64,000 nt of DNA from assembly GCF_013364235.1 (NCBI RefSeq), contig NZ_CP054919.1:2212810-2276809 (forward strand). Direction: 5' to 3'. Both the position numbers and the translations under genes were made by a program. Source of the DNA: Kitasatospora sp. NA04385. GTDB lineage: Bacteria > Actinomycetota > Actinomycetes > Streptomycetales > Streptomycetaceae. A model generated the notes under the pieces. It made no database searches, was not told where the DNA came from, and saw only the letters and a list, made by a program, of their open reading frames with translations. Shown here one piece after another: positions 42,577-51,275 of the stretch (positions within the stretch are counted from its first letter, which is position 1; each line of letters opens with the position of its first letter).

Positions 42577-42915
42577 CCCGCCGACTCCCCCGAGGCCGCC
42601 CGCTACCTGGACGCCGTCGCCCGCGCCCGCGACGCGCGCCCCGAGCGGGCCAGCATCGTGCAGGGATCGGTCGCGGCGGCGCTGCGCGGCGAGTTCGGCG
42701 ACGTCCGCTTCACCGAACGCACCCGCGGCAGCACGCTGTTCGTCAACCCGCTGATGACGCTCTACTTCGGCGTCACGGTCGAGGCCCTGGCCGCCCGGAA
42801 CCTCTACCTGGACCGGCTGGAGCACACCGTGCTGATCGGGCAGGTCGCCTCCGCCATCGCCCGCTTCCAGGACTCGCTGCCCCGACAGCGCCAGCCCCGG
42901 GCCTTCCCGCACTGA
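42577..42915 (+). pseudogene. 3' third of a duplicated DUF1152 gene
   Basis: These 339 bases (112 codons and stop) are colinear without gaps with the end of the intact DUF1152 gene (43654-43992). Identity is nearly complete for the first 80 codons (PADSPEAA through NLYLDRLE), after which the two copies differ (HTVLIGQVASAIARFQDSLP against GTTTTREIASVIADFREELP) and converge again at RAFPH. There is no start codon or ribosome site; upstream DNA belongs to the truncated HEAT gene on the other strand. Confidence 0.85.
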
Positions 42916-43023
42916 GGGCTGCGGGCTGAGGGCTGCGGGCTGCGGGCGCCCGGGAACGGGAGGAGGAGCGGCGGGGAAAACCGCTGCCGCCCGGCCCGGC
43001 TCGGCTGCTACCGTCCGCCCTCG

Positions 43024-43992
43024 ATGACCACCGACGCATTCCTCCAGCCCCCGCTGCTCACCCGGCTGTTGAGCGCCGAACGCATCCTGGTCGCGGGCGC
43101 GGGCGGCGGCCACGACGTGTACGCGGGGCTGCCGATCGCACTCGCGCTGCGGGCCGCCGGGCGCGAAGTGCACCTCGCGAACCTGTCGTTCACCCACCAC
43201 TACGGTCTGGACGGCGCTGCCTGGGCAGGGCCGCACCTGGCTCGGATCACGCCCGACACCCCGTCCGCCGAGCCCGGGTTCCCCGAGCGCTCGCTGGCCC
43301 GCTGGCTGCGGGACCACGAACTGCCGGACACCGTCTGGGCGTTGGCCTCGACCGGGGTGAAGCCGCTGCGGGCCGCCTACCGGACGCTGGTGCGGCGGCT
43401 CGGGATCGACGCGATCCTGCTGGTCGACGGCGGCACCGACATCCTGCTGCGCGGCGACGAGGCCGGACTCGGCACTCCCGAGGAGGACATGGCCTCGCTG
43501 GCCGCGGTCGCCGGGCTGCGCAACGTGCCGCAGCGCCTGGTCGCCTGCCTGGGTTTCGGCGTCGATGCCCACCACGGCGTCAGCCACAGCCTGGTGCTGG
43601 AGAACCTGGCCGCCCTGCAACGCGACGGCGGCTACCTCGGCGCGTTCTCCGTCCCCGCCGACTCCCCGGAGGCCGCCTGCTACCTGGACGCCGTGGCCCG
43701 CGCCCGCGACGCGCGCCCCGAGCGGGCCAGCATCGTGCAGGGATCGGTCGCGGCGGCGCTGCGCGGCGAGTTCGGCGATGTCCGCTTCACCGAGCACACC
43801 GGTGACAGCACGCTGTTCGTCAACCCGCTGATGACGCTCTACTTCGGCGTCACGGTCGAGGCCCTGGCCGCCCGGAACCTCTACCTGGACCGGCTGGAGG
43901 GCACCACCACGACCCGGGAGATCGCCTCCGTGATCGCCGACTTCCGCGAGGAGCTCCCCCGGCACCGCCCGGCCCGGGCCTTCCCGCACTGA
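43024..43992 (+). CDS. DUF1152 family protein
   Basis: A 322-aa cytoplasmic protein of the DUF1152 family. Marks are a glycine-rich N-terminal loop (RILVAGAGGGHDVYAGLPIALALRAAG) that resembles a nucleotide or cofactor site, LLVDGGTDILLRGDEAGLGTPEEDM with several acidic residues, and the C-terminal NPLMTLYFGVTVEALAARNLYL. No biochemical role is established. Start ATG 43024, with TGC-rich DNA and no strong ribosome site. A broken second copy of its last third lies just upstream. Confidence 0.85.
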   Translation: MTTDAFLQPPLLTRLLSAERILVAGAGGGHDVYAGLPIALALRAAGREVHLANLSFTHHYGLDGAAWAGPHLARITPDTPSAEPGFPERSLARWLRDHELPDTVWALASTGVKPLRAAYRTLVRRLGIDAILLVDGGTDILLRGDEAGLGTPEEDMASLAAVAGLRNVPQRLVACLGFGVDAHHGVSHSLVLENLAALQRDGGYLGAFSVPADSPEAACYLDAVARARDARPERASIVQGSVAAALRGEFGDVRFTEHTGDSTLFVNPLMTLYFGVTVEALAARNLYLDRLEGTTTTREIASVIADFREELPRHRPARAFPH

Positions 43993-44055
43993 GGGCTGCG
44001 CGCGCCCGGCGCGGCGCTGGACCGTGGCACTGGACCGCGGTGCTGGACCGCGGTG

Positions 44056-44700
44056 CTAGACCTCGATGCTGTCGCCGGGCGGCACGATCTCCAGTTGGAC
44101 GTCGGTGAGCATCCCGGGGCCGAGCAGCCGGGCCGTGGACTGCTGGCCGATCTCGCTGAGCATCGCCTCGTGGATCTGCACCAGCCGCCCGGGGGCGACC
44201 GCCCGGACGTAGTCGGCGGCCTCGCCGGTCCTGGTCCACGGCCCGGCGGCGGGCAGCAGCAGCGTGCCGACCGGGGCCTCGGGCACGTGGTAGGCGTCGC
44301 CCGGGTGGTAGACCCGCCCGTCGACCAGGTAGCCGAGGTTGGCGACGCGCGGGATGTCGCGGTGGATGGCGGCGTGCAGGTCGCCGTGGACGGTGACCTC
44401 GAAGCCGGCGGCGGTGAACCCGTCCCCGGCGGCGACGGCCGTCACCTGGCCGCGCCGGGCCGCCGTCCACCGCTCGACCACCGCGGCGGGGCCGTAGACC
44501 CGCAGTTCGGGGCGGGCCGCCAGGGCCGCGCCGATCAGCTCCTCGTCGAAGTGGTCGAAGTGCTCGTGGGTGATCAGCACCGCCTCCGCGGCGGCCACCG
44601 CCTGCGCGGCGTCGGGCGTGAAGGCGCCGGGGTCGACGACCATCCGGGTGCCGTCCTTGGTGAGCGTCACGCAGGCGTGGGCGTGCTTGGTCAGCCGCAT
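44056..44700 (-). CDS. MBL-fold metallo-hydrolase (UlaG-like)
   Basis: A 214-aa enzyme with the metallo-beta-lactamase zinc motif HEHFDHF at about residues 49-55 and later His/Asp ligands (VYHPGDAYHVPE; IHEAMLSEIG). The short length and MRLTKHAHACVTLTKDG start are those of the UlaG-like L-ascorbate-lactonase-related group, whose actinobacterial members are mostly uncharacterised. ATG 44700 has AAAGGAC 7 bases upstream. It is divergent from a MarR gene and shares operator-like repeats with it. Confidence 0.87.
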   Translation of the reverse strand: MRLTKHAHACVTLTKDGTRMVVDPGAFTPDAAQAVAAAEAVLITHEHFDHFDEELIGAALAARPELRVYGPAAVVERWTAARRGQVTAVAAGDGFTAAGFEVTVHGDLHAAIHRDIPRVANLGYLVDGRVYHPGDAYHVPEAPVGTLLLPAAGPWTRTGEAADYVRAVAPGRLVQIHEAMLSEIGQQSTARLLGPGMLTDVQLEIVPPGDSIEV

Positions 44701-44731
44701 CGGAGAGTCCTTTCGGCGGGTCCACCGGAAA

Positions 44732-44765
44732 TGTACAGGCAAGGCTGTGCAGTTTGGACTGTACA
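44732..44765. promoter_or_regulatory. MarR-type operator between MBL and marR genes
   Basis: TGTACAG (44732-44738) and CTGTACA (44759-44765) form an inverted repeat. Two near-copies, CTGTGCAG and CTGTGCAA, lie inside and beyond it. The repeats stand in the 96-base divergent intergenic region. Confidence 0.6.
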
Positions 44766-44796
44766 GTGCCACCTGTGCAACTGGTAGCGTGACCGC

Positions 44797-45312
44797 ATGG
44801 CACACCCCTCCCCCGAACCCCCCGCCGGACCGGAGCAGCCCGCGGCGGAGCGGCTCGCGGCCGAGCTGCGGACGTCGATCAGCGCCCTGGTCCGGGCCGG
44901 CCGACCGCACGACCGGCTCGCCCCCATCCCGGCGACGGTGCTGGACCTGCTCGACCGGCAGGGCCCGATGACCACCGCGGAGCTGGCGGCGAGCCGCGGC
45001 GTGCGGCACCAGACCATGGCCGCCACGGTCAAGGAGCTCACCGAGGCCGGCCACCTGACCGCCGGGCCGCACCCGGACGACGCCCGCAAGAAGGTGCTGA
45101 CCCTGACCGCGCGGGGGCGCGGCGCGATCGAGGCCGACCGGGGGCAGCGGGTGGGCCTGCTGGCCCGGGCGCTCACCGCGAGCCTGGACGCGTCCGAACA
45201 GCTCCTGCTGGCCCGGGCACTGCCCCTGCTGGACCGGATCGCGGCCGAGCTGGGCCCGGCGGACGGCGGGGGCGCACCGGCCGACCGGGGCCCGATCAGC
45301 GGGGGGTGGTAG
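44797..45312 (+). CDS. MarR-family transcriptional regulator
   Basis: A 171-aa winged-helix regulator: HTH at about residues 45-80 (TVLDLLDRQGPMTTAELAASRGVRHQTMAATVKELTEAGHLT) and wing GPHPDDARKKVLTLTARG. MarR proteins often repress a divergent gene and respond to small aromatic ligands; here that gene is the MBL hydrolase. Start ATG 44797. Confidence 0.9.
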   Translation: MAHPSPEPPAGPEQPAAERLAAELRTSISALVRAGRPHDRLAPIPATVLDLLDRQGPMTTAELAASRGVRHQTMAATVKELTEAGHLTAGPHPDDARKKVLTLTARGRGAIEADRGQRVGLLARALTASLDASEQLLLARALPLLDRIAAELGPADGGGAPADRGPISGGW

Positions 45313-45352
45313 TCGGGCCGGAGCGGCGGCAGGACCGGCGGCGCGCAGCCAC

Positions 45353-45403
45353 GTTTCACCGATAACAGCAGATCCGTATCATTGAAACGATCCCGTGTTA
45401 TCG
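45353..45403. promoter_or_regulatory. AT-rich nested inverted repeats upstream of the SDR gene
   Basis: CGATAACA (45360-45367) pairs with TGTTATCG (45396-45403), and GTTTCA (45353-45358) pairs with TGAAAC (45383-45388). Further ATCGTTGAAA and ATCGAAAA words follow to 45440. The stretch is far richer in AT than its surroundings and is likely the regulated promoter of the SDR gene. Confidence 0.55.
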
Positions 45404-45464
45404 TTGAAAGCGTCAGAGCCGTAGCATCGAAAACCCGGTGCGCCGCAACGCTGGAGGTTCCGCC

Positions 45465-46211
45465 ATGTCCCACACCGACGCACCGGCCCGGGTCGCCCTC
45501 GTCACCGGCGGCTCCGGCGGCATCGGCCGTGCCGTGGTCCGGCGGCTGGCCCGGGAGGGCCAGGCCGTGGCGATCCACTACGCGGGCAACCGGGCCAAGG
45601 CCGAGGCCCTGGCCGAGGAGGTCGTCGCGGCGGGCGGCCGGGCCCTGACCGTCGGCGGCGACGTCGCGGACGAGCAGGCCATGGCCGCCGCCTTCGACCT
45701 GGTCGAGGCCGAGTTCGGCGGGCTGGACGTGGTGGTGCACACCGCCGGCACCATGCACCTCGCCCCGATCGCCGAACTCGACCTGGACGCGTTCGACGCG
45801 ATGCACCGCACCAACGTCCGCGGCACCTTCGTGGTCGCCCAGCAGGCCGCCCGCCGGCTGCGCCGGGGCGGGGCGCTGGTCAACTTCTCCACCTCGGTGG
45901 TCGGGCTCCAGTTCCCGGCCTACGGCGCGTACGTCGCCACCAAGGGCGCCGTCGAGGCGATCACCCTGGTGCTCGCCCGCGAACTGCGCGGCCGGGACGT
46001 CACCGTCAACGCGATCGCCCCCGGCCCCACCGCCACGCCGCTCTTCCTGGACGGCAAGGACCAGGCCACCGTCGACCGGCTGGCCGCCCAGCCCCCGCTG
46101 GAGCGCCTGGGCACCCCCGAGGACATCGCCGAACTGGCCGCCTTCCTGGCCGGCCCGGCGGGCCGCTGGGTCAACGGCCAGAACATCCGCAGCAACGGCG
46201 GCATCGTCTGA
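45465..46211 (+). CDS. Short-chain dehydrogenase/reductase
   Basis: A 248-aa NAD(P)-dependent oxidoreductase: cofactor loop VTGGSGGIGRAV at about residues 12-23, HTAG in place of NNAG, and catalytic Ser and YVATK. The C-terminus WVNGQNIRSNGGIV fits the FabG-like classical SDRs. ATG 45465 follows CTGGAGG. The substrate is unknown. The AT-rich repeats upstream suggest inducible control; the TetR gene 140 bases downstream on the same strand is one candidate regulator. Confidence 0.9.
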   Translation: MSHTDAPARVALVTGGSGGIGRAVVRRLAREGQAVAIHYAGNRAKAEALAEEVVAAGGRALTVGGDVADEQAMAAAFDLVEAEFGGLDVVVHTAGTMHLAPIAELDLDAFDAMHRTNVRGTFVVAQQAARRLRRGGALVNFSTSVVGLQFPAYGAYVATKGAVEAITLVLARELRGRDVTVNAIAPGPTATPLFLDGKDQATVDRLAAQPPLERLGTPEDIAELAAFLAGPAGRWVNGQNIRSNGGIV

Positions 46212-46351
46212 CCCCCACCCCGTCCCCGCCACCACCCGCCGCTCCGCTCCGGGCCCGGGCCGCGCTCCACTACGCTGGCCCGGGTCCAGCGCCCCCGAGC
46301 CCCCGGCCCCCGGCCCCCACCCAGCCCCCAGGAAGGAAGCGAGCACAGGTC

Positions 46352-47095
46352 ATGAGTGACGCCAGCGCCGCCACCGCCCCCAGGGGCACCGGCGACCTCC
46401 GCTCCCGGATGCTCGAAGCCGCCGAGGACCTGCTCGCCGAGTCCCCCGACAACGACGTCTCGACCCGCGCGGTGTGCGAGGCGGTCGGCGTGAAGCAGCC
46501 CGTCCTGTACCGGCTGTTCGGCGACAAGAACGGCCTGCTGACCGCGCTGGTCGCGCACGGCTTCGAGCGCTACGTCGGCCGCAAGCAGAGCCTGGCCGTC
46601 ACCGGCGACCCGGTGGCCGACCTGCGCGCGGGCTGGGACGACCACGTGGACTTCGCGCTGTCCCACCGGGCGCTGTACCGGCTGATGTTCTCCCCCGTGC
46701 TGCCCGAGGTGCCCGAAACCGCCGACCGGATCTTCGAGTTGCTCAAGCGCACCCTGGAGCGGTGCGCGGCGGTCGGCGCGCTGCGGATCCCCGCCGAGGA
46801 GGCCGCGCAGGCGATCCTGGCGGCCAACGTCGGCGTCACCCTGAGCCTGCTCTCCCAGCCGGAGCGGTTCGCCGACCCCGCCCTGCCGACCCGGGTCCGG
46901 GACGCGGTCTTCGCCTCCTGCCTGGACGAGTCGGCCGCCGCGCCCGCCCCCGCCGAGGACCGGCTCACCGCCGCCGCCCGCCAGTTGGAGGCGCAACTGA
47001 AGCAGCGCGCCACCGCGCTGGGCGAGGCGGAGACGGCGCTGCTGCTGGTGTGGCTGCGCACCCTACAGCAGCCGGACCGGCCCACTCCGGCCTGA
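46352..47095 (+). CDS. TetR-family transcriptional regulator
   Basis: A 247-aa regulator with HTH (LRSRMLEAAEDLLAESPDNDVSTRAVCEAVGVKQPVLYRLFGDKNGLL) and a long helical C-terminus. Its last 40 residues (EDRLTAAARQLEAQLKQRA) may form a coiled coil. Start ATG 46352. It ends 7 bases before the convergent VOC gene. It may control the preceding SDR gene. Confidence 0.88.
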   Translation: MSDASAATAPRGTGDLRSRMLEAAEDLLAESPDNDVSTRAVCEAVGVKQPVLYRLFGDKNGLLTALVAHGFERYVGRKQSLAVTGDPVADLRAGWDDHVDFALSHRALYRLMFSPVLPEVPETADRIFELLKRTLERCAAVGALRIPAEEAAQAILAANVGVTLSLLSQPERFADPALPTRVRDAVFASCLDESAAAPAPAEDRLTAAARQLEAQLKQRATALGEAETALLLVWLRTLQQPDRPTPA

Positions 47096-47102
47096 CGGAT
47101 CG

Positions 47103-47501
47103 TCAGAGCCCCTGCCGGGCGCGGGCCTCCGGCGTCACGGGTGTGAAGAAGTTGACCAGGGTGCCGTCCGGGTCGCGGAGCAGCAGCGCACGGTTGCCCC
47201 ACGGGAGAGTCACCGGCCCGCTGACGAACTCCGCGCCGCCGTCGGCGAGTCGGCGGTGCAGCAGGTCGACGTCCTCGACCAGGAACTCGACGATCGCGCT
47301 GCGGTTCGCGGCCGGTTCGGCCGAGCCCGGCGCGAACAGCGGCACGGTGCGGACGCTGCCGATCGCCAACGTGCCGACCGGGGTGCGCAGTTCGGCGAAG
47401 TCCGGGGTGGCCCGGACGGCGGTCAGGCCGGTGGCCCGCTCGTAGAACGCGACCAGCCGGTCGACGTCGGCGGTGATCAGGCGGACGGAGACGAGGTGCA
47501 T
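47103..47501 (-). CDS. VOC/glyoxalase-family protein
   Basis: A 132-aa protein with the paired beta-alpha-beta-beta-beta modules of the vicinal-oxygen-chelate fold (VSVRLITADVDRLVAFYERATGLT; FLVEDVDLLHRRLADGGAEFV; GNRALLLRDPDGTLVNFFTP). Members include dioxygenases, fosfomycin- or bleomycin-resistance proteins and glyoxalases; residues do not decide between these. ATG 47501 follows GGGAG. It is divergent from the WYL regulator with a 27-bp palindrome between. Confidence 0.88.
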   Translation of the reverse strand: MHLVSVRLITADVDRLVAFYERATGLTAVRATPDFAELRTPVGTLAIGSVRTVPLFAPGSAEPAANRSAIVEFLVEDVDLLHRRLADGGAEFVSGPVTLPWGNRALLLRDPDGTLVNFFTPVTPEARARQGL

Positions 47502-47598
47502 GCGAGGGCTCCCTTGCGGTGTTCCGGCGCGGCGCCCCGGCGTTCCGGCACGCCGCGCCGGGGTGGCGTTCCGGTGCGGTCGGTCCGACGCTAGAGGG

Positions 47599-47625
47599 GA
47601 TACCGGGCGGAATCCGCCCGGTATC
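47599..47625. promoter_or_regulatory. Perfect palindrome in VOC/WYL divergent promoter
   Basis: GATACCGGGCGGA (47599-47611) and TCCGCCCGGTATC (47613-47625) are perfect 13-bp arms around a single A. The site ends 18 bases before the WYL gene start and should be its operator, controlling both directions. Confidence 0.8.
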
Positions 47626-47643
47626 GGAGGGAGGATCGACGGC

Positions 47644-48678
47644 ATGACCAGACCCGTGGCCCGTGTCCTCGCCCTGCTGGAGCTGCTGCAGTCCGGCGGC
47701 GTCCGCACCGTCGCGGAGCTGGCCGAACGGCTGGAGGTGGACGAGCGCACCGTCCGCCGGTACGTCTCCCAGCTGGTCGACCTCGACCTGCCGGTGGAGT
47801 CGGTGCGCGGCCGCTACGGCGGCTACCGGCTCGCGCCCGGGCACCGGATGCCGCCGCTGATGCTCAGCGACGAGGAGGCGCTGGCCGTCCTGCTCGGCCT
47901 GGACCTCGCGGACCGGGCCGGGCTGTCCGTCGTCCCCGCCGCCGCGAGCGGGACGGCGGCCGCGAAGATCCGCCGGGTGCTGCCCCGCCGGCTCGCCCAC
48001 CGCCTGGACGCCCTGCGGGAGACGCTGACCTTCACCGCCAGACCAGCACCCACCGCACCCACCGAGCCCGCCGCGCCCGGCGCCGCCCCCGCCGTACCCG
48101 AGGCCCCCGCCGCGTCCGCCCCTCCCGACCCGGAGGCGCTGCTGACCGTCGCCGACGCGGTGCGCCACCGCCGCCCGCTCGCCTTCCGCTACACCTCGGC
48201 GGACGGCCGCAGCGGTGAACGGGCCGTCCAGCCGCACGGGTTGGTGCTGCACGCGGGCCGCTGGTACCTGACCGGCCGGGACACCGACGCCCGCGCCGAG
48301 CGCCTGTTCCGCCTCGACCGGCTGGCCGCGCCCCGCCCGCTGCCCGGCACCTTCGTCCCGCCGCCCGGCCCCGATCCGGCCGACCGCGTCCTGCACGCCC
48401 TGGCCACCGCCCCGCACCGCCACCACGTCCGGCTGCGGATCCGGGCGGACGCCGCGCGGATCCGCGCGCACTTCCCGGCCGGCCTGGCCCTGGTCGGAGG
48501 GCCGGACGCCGACGGCTGGTCGGAGGTCGACCTGCGGGTGGCCCGGCTCGACTGGGTGCCGGGCGTGCTGGCCGCCCTCGACCGCCCGTTCACGATCGAC
48601 CGGCCGGCCGAACTCCGCGCACTGGTCGCGGCGCTGGCCGAACGGCTCGCCGCCTCGGCCCGGGGCGACGGGACCTGA
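47644..48678 (+). CDS. WYL-domain transcriptional regulator (DeoR-like HTH)
   Basis: A 344-aa regulator. The N-terminal HTH (RVLALLELLQSGGVRTVAELAERLEVDERTVRRYVSQL, then GRYGGYRL wing) is followed by a Pro/Ala linker and a WYL domain (RPLAFRYTSADGRSGERAVQPHGLVLHAGRWYLTGRD) at about residues 175-235, then a WCX-like C-terminus. WYL domains sense ligands, often nucleic acids or nucleotides. It likely represses itself and the divergent VOC gene through the palindrome at 47599-47625. Start ATG 47644, after GGAGGGAGG. Confidence 0.92.
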   Translation: MTRPVARVLALLELLQSGGVRTVAELAERLEVDERTVRRYVSQLVDLDLPVESVRGRYGGYRLAPGHRMPPLMLSDEEALAVLLGLDLADRAGLSVVPAAASGTAAAKIRRVLPRRLAHRLDALRETLTFTARPAPTAPTEPAAPGAAPAVPEAPAASAPPDPEALLTVADAVRHRRPLAFRYTSADGRSGERAVQPHGLVLHAGRWYLTGRDTDARAERLFRLDRLAAPRPLPGTFVPPPGPDPADRVLHALATAPHRHHVRLRIRADAARIRAHFPAGLALVGGPDADGWSEVDLRVARLDWVPGVLAALDRPFTIDRPAELRALVAALAERLAASARGDGT

Positions 48679-48703
48679 CCACCCCGGCCTGCGGCCTGCG
48701 CCC

Positions 48704-49255
48704 TCAGCCCTTGCGGGCCGCCGCGGCGATCTTCGCCGTGGTGTGGAAGAAGCGCGAAGTCGCCTGCCCCCGGTACGACGTGGGGAACGCGGTGGCCGGG
48801 TTGCTGTTCAGCCGGCCGTTGCGCACGTGCATCACCACGAACGCCGCGCCCGCGGTGGCGCCGATCATCTCCCAGTCGCCCTTCGGCGAGGCGACCGGCA
48901 GCGCGGCCGTGACCTCCTCCGGCAGCGGCTCGGACAGGAACAGCACGCACAGCCGCTCGTCCTCGGTGACCTCCACCGCCGCGAACGGGTCGAGCGCGAG
49001 CAGCGCCTCGACCTCCTCGACCGTGCGCAGCATCACCGGCACCGGGTACCCGAGCCCGGCCTCCAGGGCCGCCTCGATCCGGGCGCCCAGCGCCGCCCGG
49101 TCGGTCTCGGCGGTGCGGAAGAAGACGTTCCCGCTCTGGATGTACGTCCGCACGCCCTCCAGGCCCAGCTCCGCGAACAGCTCCCGCAACCGGTCCATCT
49201 TCACGGTGCGGCCGCCGACGTTGACCGCCCGCAGGAAGGCGATGTAGGTCTCCAT
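48704..49255 (-). CDS. DUF1697 family protein
   Basis: A 183-aa protein that starts METYIAFLRAVNVGGRTVKM and continues VRTYIQSGNVFF, the signature of DUF1697. The family is widespread in bacteria and has a known alpha/beta fold but no established function. Start ATG 49255. It lies downstream of the alcohol dehydrogenase gene on the same strand with a 65-base gap, so it could be read from the same transcript or alone. Confidence 0.88.
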   Translation of the reverse strand: METYIAFLRAVNVGGRTVKMDRLRELFAELGLEGVRTYIQSGNVFFRTAETDRAALGARIEAALEAGLGYPVPVMLRTVEEVEALLALDPFAAVEVTEDERLCVLFLSEPLPEEVTAALPVASPKGDWEMIGATAGAAFVVMHVRNGRLNSNPATAFPTSYRGQATSRFFHTTAKIAAAARKG

Positions 49256-49320
49256 GCGCCCGAGTGTAGGCGCGGGGTGCGACGGCGCCCGGCTCCGCCG
49301 CTGCCGCACCCCGGACCGGG

Positions 49321-50361
49321 TCAGCCGTTGGGCAGGATCACCGCCCGGCCGTTGATCTTCCCGGCGTGCAGCCGCTCGTAGGCGAGCGGCGCCTCGTCGA
49401 TGCCGTACGTCTCGACGTGCACGTCGACCGCGCCGGCCCGGGCCAGGTCGAGGACCTCGATCAGCTCGGAGCGGCTGCCCCAGTACGGGGAGGTGACGGA
49501 GACCTCGTACGGGAGCGCGCCGAAGCCGACCGCCAGGGTGCCGCCGCCGATGCCGACGATGGTGACGTCGCCCTCGACGGCGGCCAACTGCCCGGCCAGG
49601 GCGGTGGTGGGCGGGGCGCCGACGAAGTCGAGGACGGCCTGCGCGCCCAGCCCGGCGGTGAGTTCGCGCACCTTGCCGGCCGCCGCGGCGTCCGAGAGCA
49701 CCGCCTCGTGCGCGCCGACGGCACGGGCCAGCGCGAGCTTCTCCTCGGTGACGTCGAGCGCGATCACCCGGGCCGCGGTCATCGCCCGCAGCAGCTGGAT
49801 CGCGACGTGCCCGAGGCCGCCGGTGCCGATGACGACCGCCGTGGAGCCGGGGACGAGCTTGGGCAGCGAGCGCTTGATCGCGTGGTACGGCGTCAGCCCG
49901 GCGTCGGTGAGCGGGACGGTGCGCACCGGGTCGAGGTCGCCGAGCGGGACGAGGTGCCGCGGGTCGTCGACCACCATGTACTCGGCCATCGCGCCGGGCG
50001 CGCCCAGCCCGGGCGGCATGATGCCGAGGTCGTTCGCGCGCAGGCAGTAGTTCTCCTTGCCCTCCGCGCACTTGGCGCAGCTGCCGCAGCCCCACGGGCC
50101 GTACACGGCGACCGACTCGCCCTCGGTGAAGCCGGTGACGCCCGCGCCGAGGGCGGCGACGGTGCCGACGCCCTCGTGGCCGAGGGTCAGCGGCAGCGGG
50201 AAGGGCAGCTGCTCGGCCGACCAGCTCATCACCGCGATGTCGGAGTGGCAGACGCCCGCGGCGGTGACCTTCAGCAGGACCTGCCCGGGGCCGGGTTCGG
50301 GGTCGGGGACGGTGACCACCTCGGGGTGGCCGCCGACGGTGCGGTACTGGACTGCCTTCAT
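49321..50361 (-). CDS. Zinc-dependent alcohol dehydrogenase (MDR family)
   Basis: A 346-aa medium-chain dehydrogenase. GVCHSD holds the first catalytic zinc ligand (Cys38), GHEGVG the His, and CGSCAKCAEGKENYC the four structural-zinc cysteines. VIGTGGLGHVAIQ is the NAD(P) loop. It should oxidise a primary or secondary alcohol. ATG 50361 has AGGAGCG upstream. It is the third gene of a tetR-SDR-adh unit (55-base gap to the SDR), so both dehydrogenases probably act on related alcohols or aldehydes. Confidence 0.93.
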   Translation of the reverse strand: MKAVQYRTVGGHPEVVTVPDPEPGPGQVLLKVTAAGVCHSDIAVMSWSAEQLPFPLPLTLGHEGVGTVAALGAGVTGFTEGESVAVYGPWGCGSCAKCAEGKENYCLRANDLGIMPPGLGAPGAMAEYMVVDDPRHLVPLGDLDPVRTVPLTDAGLTPYHAIKRSLPKLVPGSTAVVIGTGGLGHVAIQLLRAMTAARVIALDVTEEKLALARAVGAHEAVLSDAAAAGKVRELTAGLGAQAVLDFVGAPPTTALAGQLAAVEGDVTIVGIGGGTLAVGFGALPYEVSVTSPYWGSRSELIEVLDLARAGAVDVHVETYGIDEAPLAYERLHAGKINGRAVILPNG

Positions 50362-50416
50362 GTTCGACGCTCCTTCGCGCGCGGATCCCCCCGCGGACGG
50401 GCCCCCCGACGACGGG

Positions 50417-51202
50417 TCAGCGGGCGGCGTAGCCGCCGTCGACCAGGTGGTAGCTGCCGGTGACGAAGGACGCCCGGTCGGACAGCAGGAAGGCGGTCAG
50501 CTCGGCGACCTCCTCGGCGCGGCCGAGCCGCCCGGCGGGGTGCAGCGAGATCAGCAGTTCGCGGCCGGCCGGGTCGGTGTCCTTGAGCAGCGGGGTGTCG
50601 ATGAAGCCGGGGCCGACCGCGTTGACCCGCACGCCCTGCGCGGCGTACTCGATCGCGGCGGTCTTGGTGAGGCCGACCACGCCGTGCTTGGCGGCGACGT
50701 ACGCGGGCGAGCCGGCGAAGCCGTTGGTGCCGAGGATGGAGGCCATGTTGACGACCGAGCCGCCGCCGGCCGCCAGGATCTCCGGCAGTTCGTGGCGCAG
50801 CGAGTAGAAGACGCCGTCCAGGTTGGTGGCCAGCACCCGGCGCCACGCCTCGGGGTCGTACTCGCCGGTGGGGGCGACCGGGCCGCCGATGCCCGCGTTG
50901 TTGACGGCGAGGCTGAGCGGGCCGAGGCCCTCGACGGTGGCCCGGACGGCGGCCTGCACCGAGGCCGGGTCGGTGACGTCGAGCTGCACGGCCAGTGCCC
51001 GGGCGCCGGTGGCCCCGATGGCGGCGGCGGCTTCGCGGGCGCCGTCCAGGTCGTAGTCGGCGACGGCGACGTTCGCGCCGCGCTCGGCGAGCAGGGTGGC
51101 GATCGCCAGGCCGATGCCGGAGGCACCTCCGGTGACGAAGGCGGTGCGGCCGGCGAACTCCCGGTCGGCGAACTCCCGGGTGGCGGGCTCCTGGGTGGTC
51201 AT
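50417..51202 (-). CDS. Short-chain dehydrogenase/reductase
   Basis: A 261-aa classical SDR: TGGASGIGLAI cofactor loop, NNAGIGG, catalytic Ser in NMASI and YVAAK. The end VTGSYHLVDGGYAAR is typical. It is located between the tetR gene (73 bases upstream) and the zinc alcohol dehydrogenase, all on the minus strand. Start ATG 51202 follows GAGAGGAACC. Confidence 0.92.
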   Translation of the reverse strand: MTTQEPATREFADREFAGRTAFVTGGASGIGLAIATLLAERGANVAVADYDLDGAREAAAAIGATGARALAVQLDVTDPASVQAAVRATVEGLGPLSLAVNNAGIGGPVAPTGEYDPEAWRRVLATNLDGVFYSLRHELPEILAAGGGSVVNMASILGTNGFAGSPAYVAAKHGVVGLTKTAAIEYAAQGVRVNAVGPGFIDTPLLKDTDPAGRELLISLHPAGRLGRAEEVAELTAFLLSDRASFVTGSYHLVDGGYAAR

Positions 51203-51275
51203 GGGTGGTTCCTCTCGTACGCCGCGCAGGGGTGGGCGCGGGTGGTGCCGGTGCGGTCCGCGGGCCGACGGTCGG

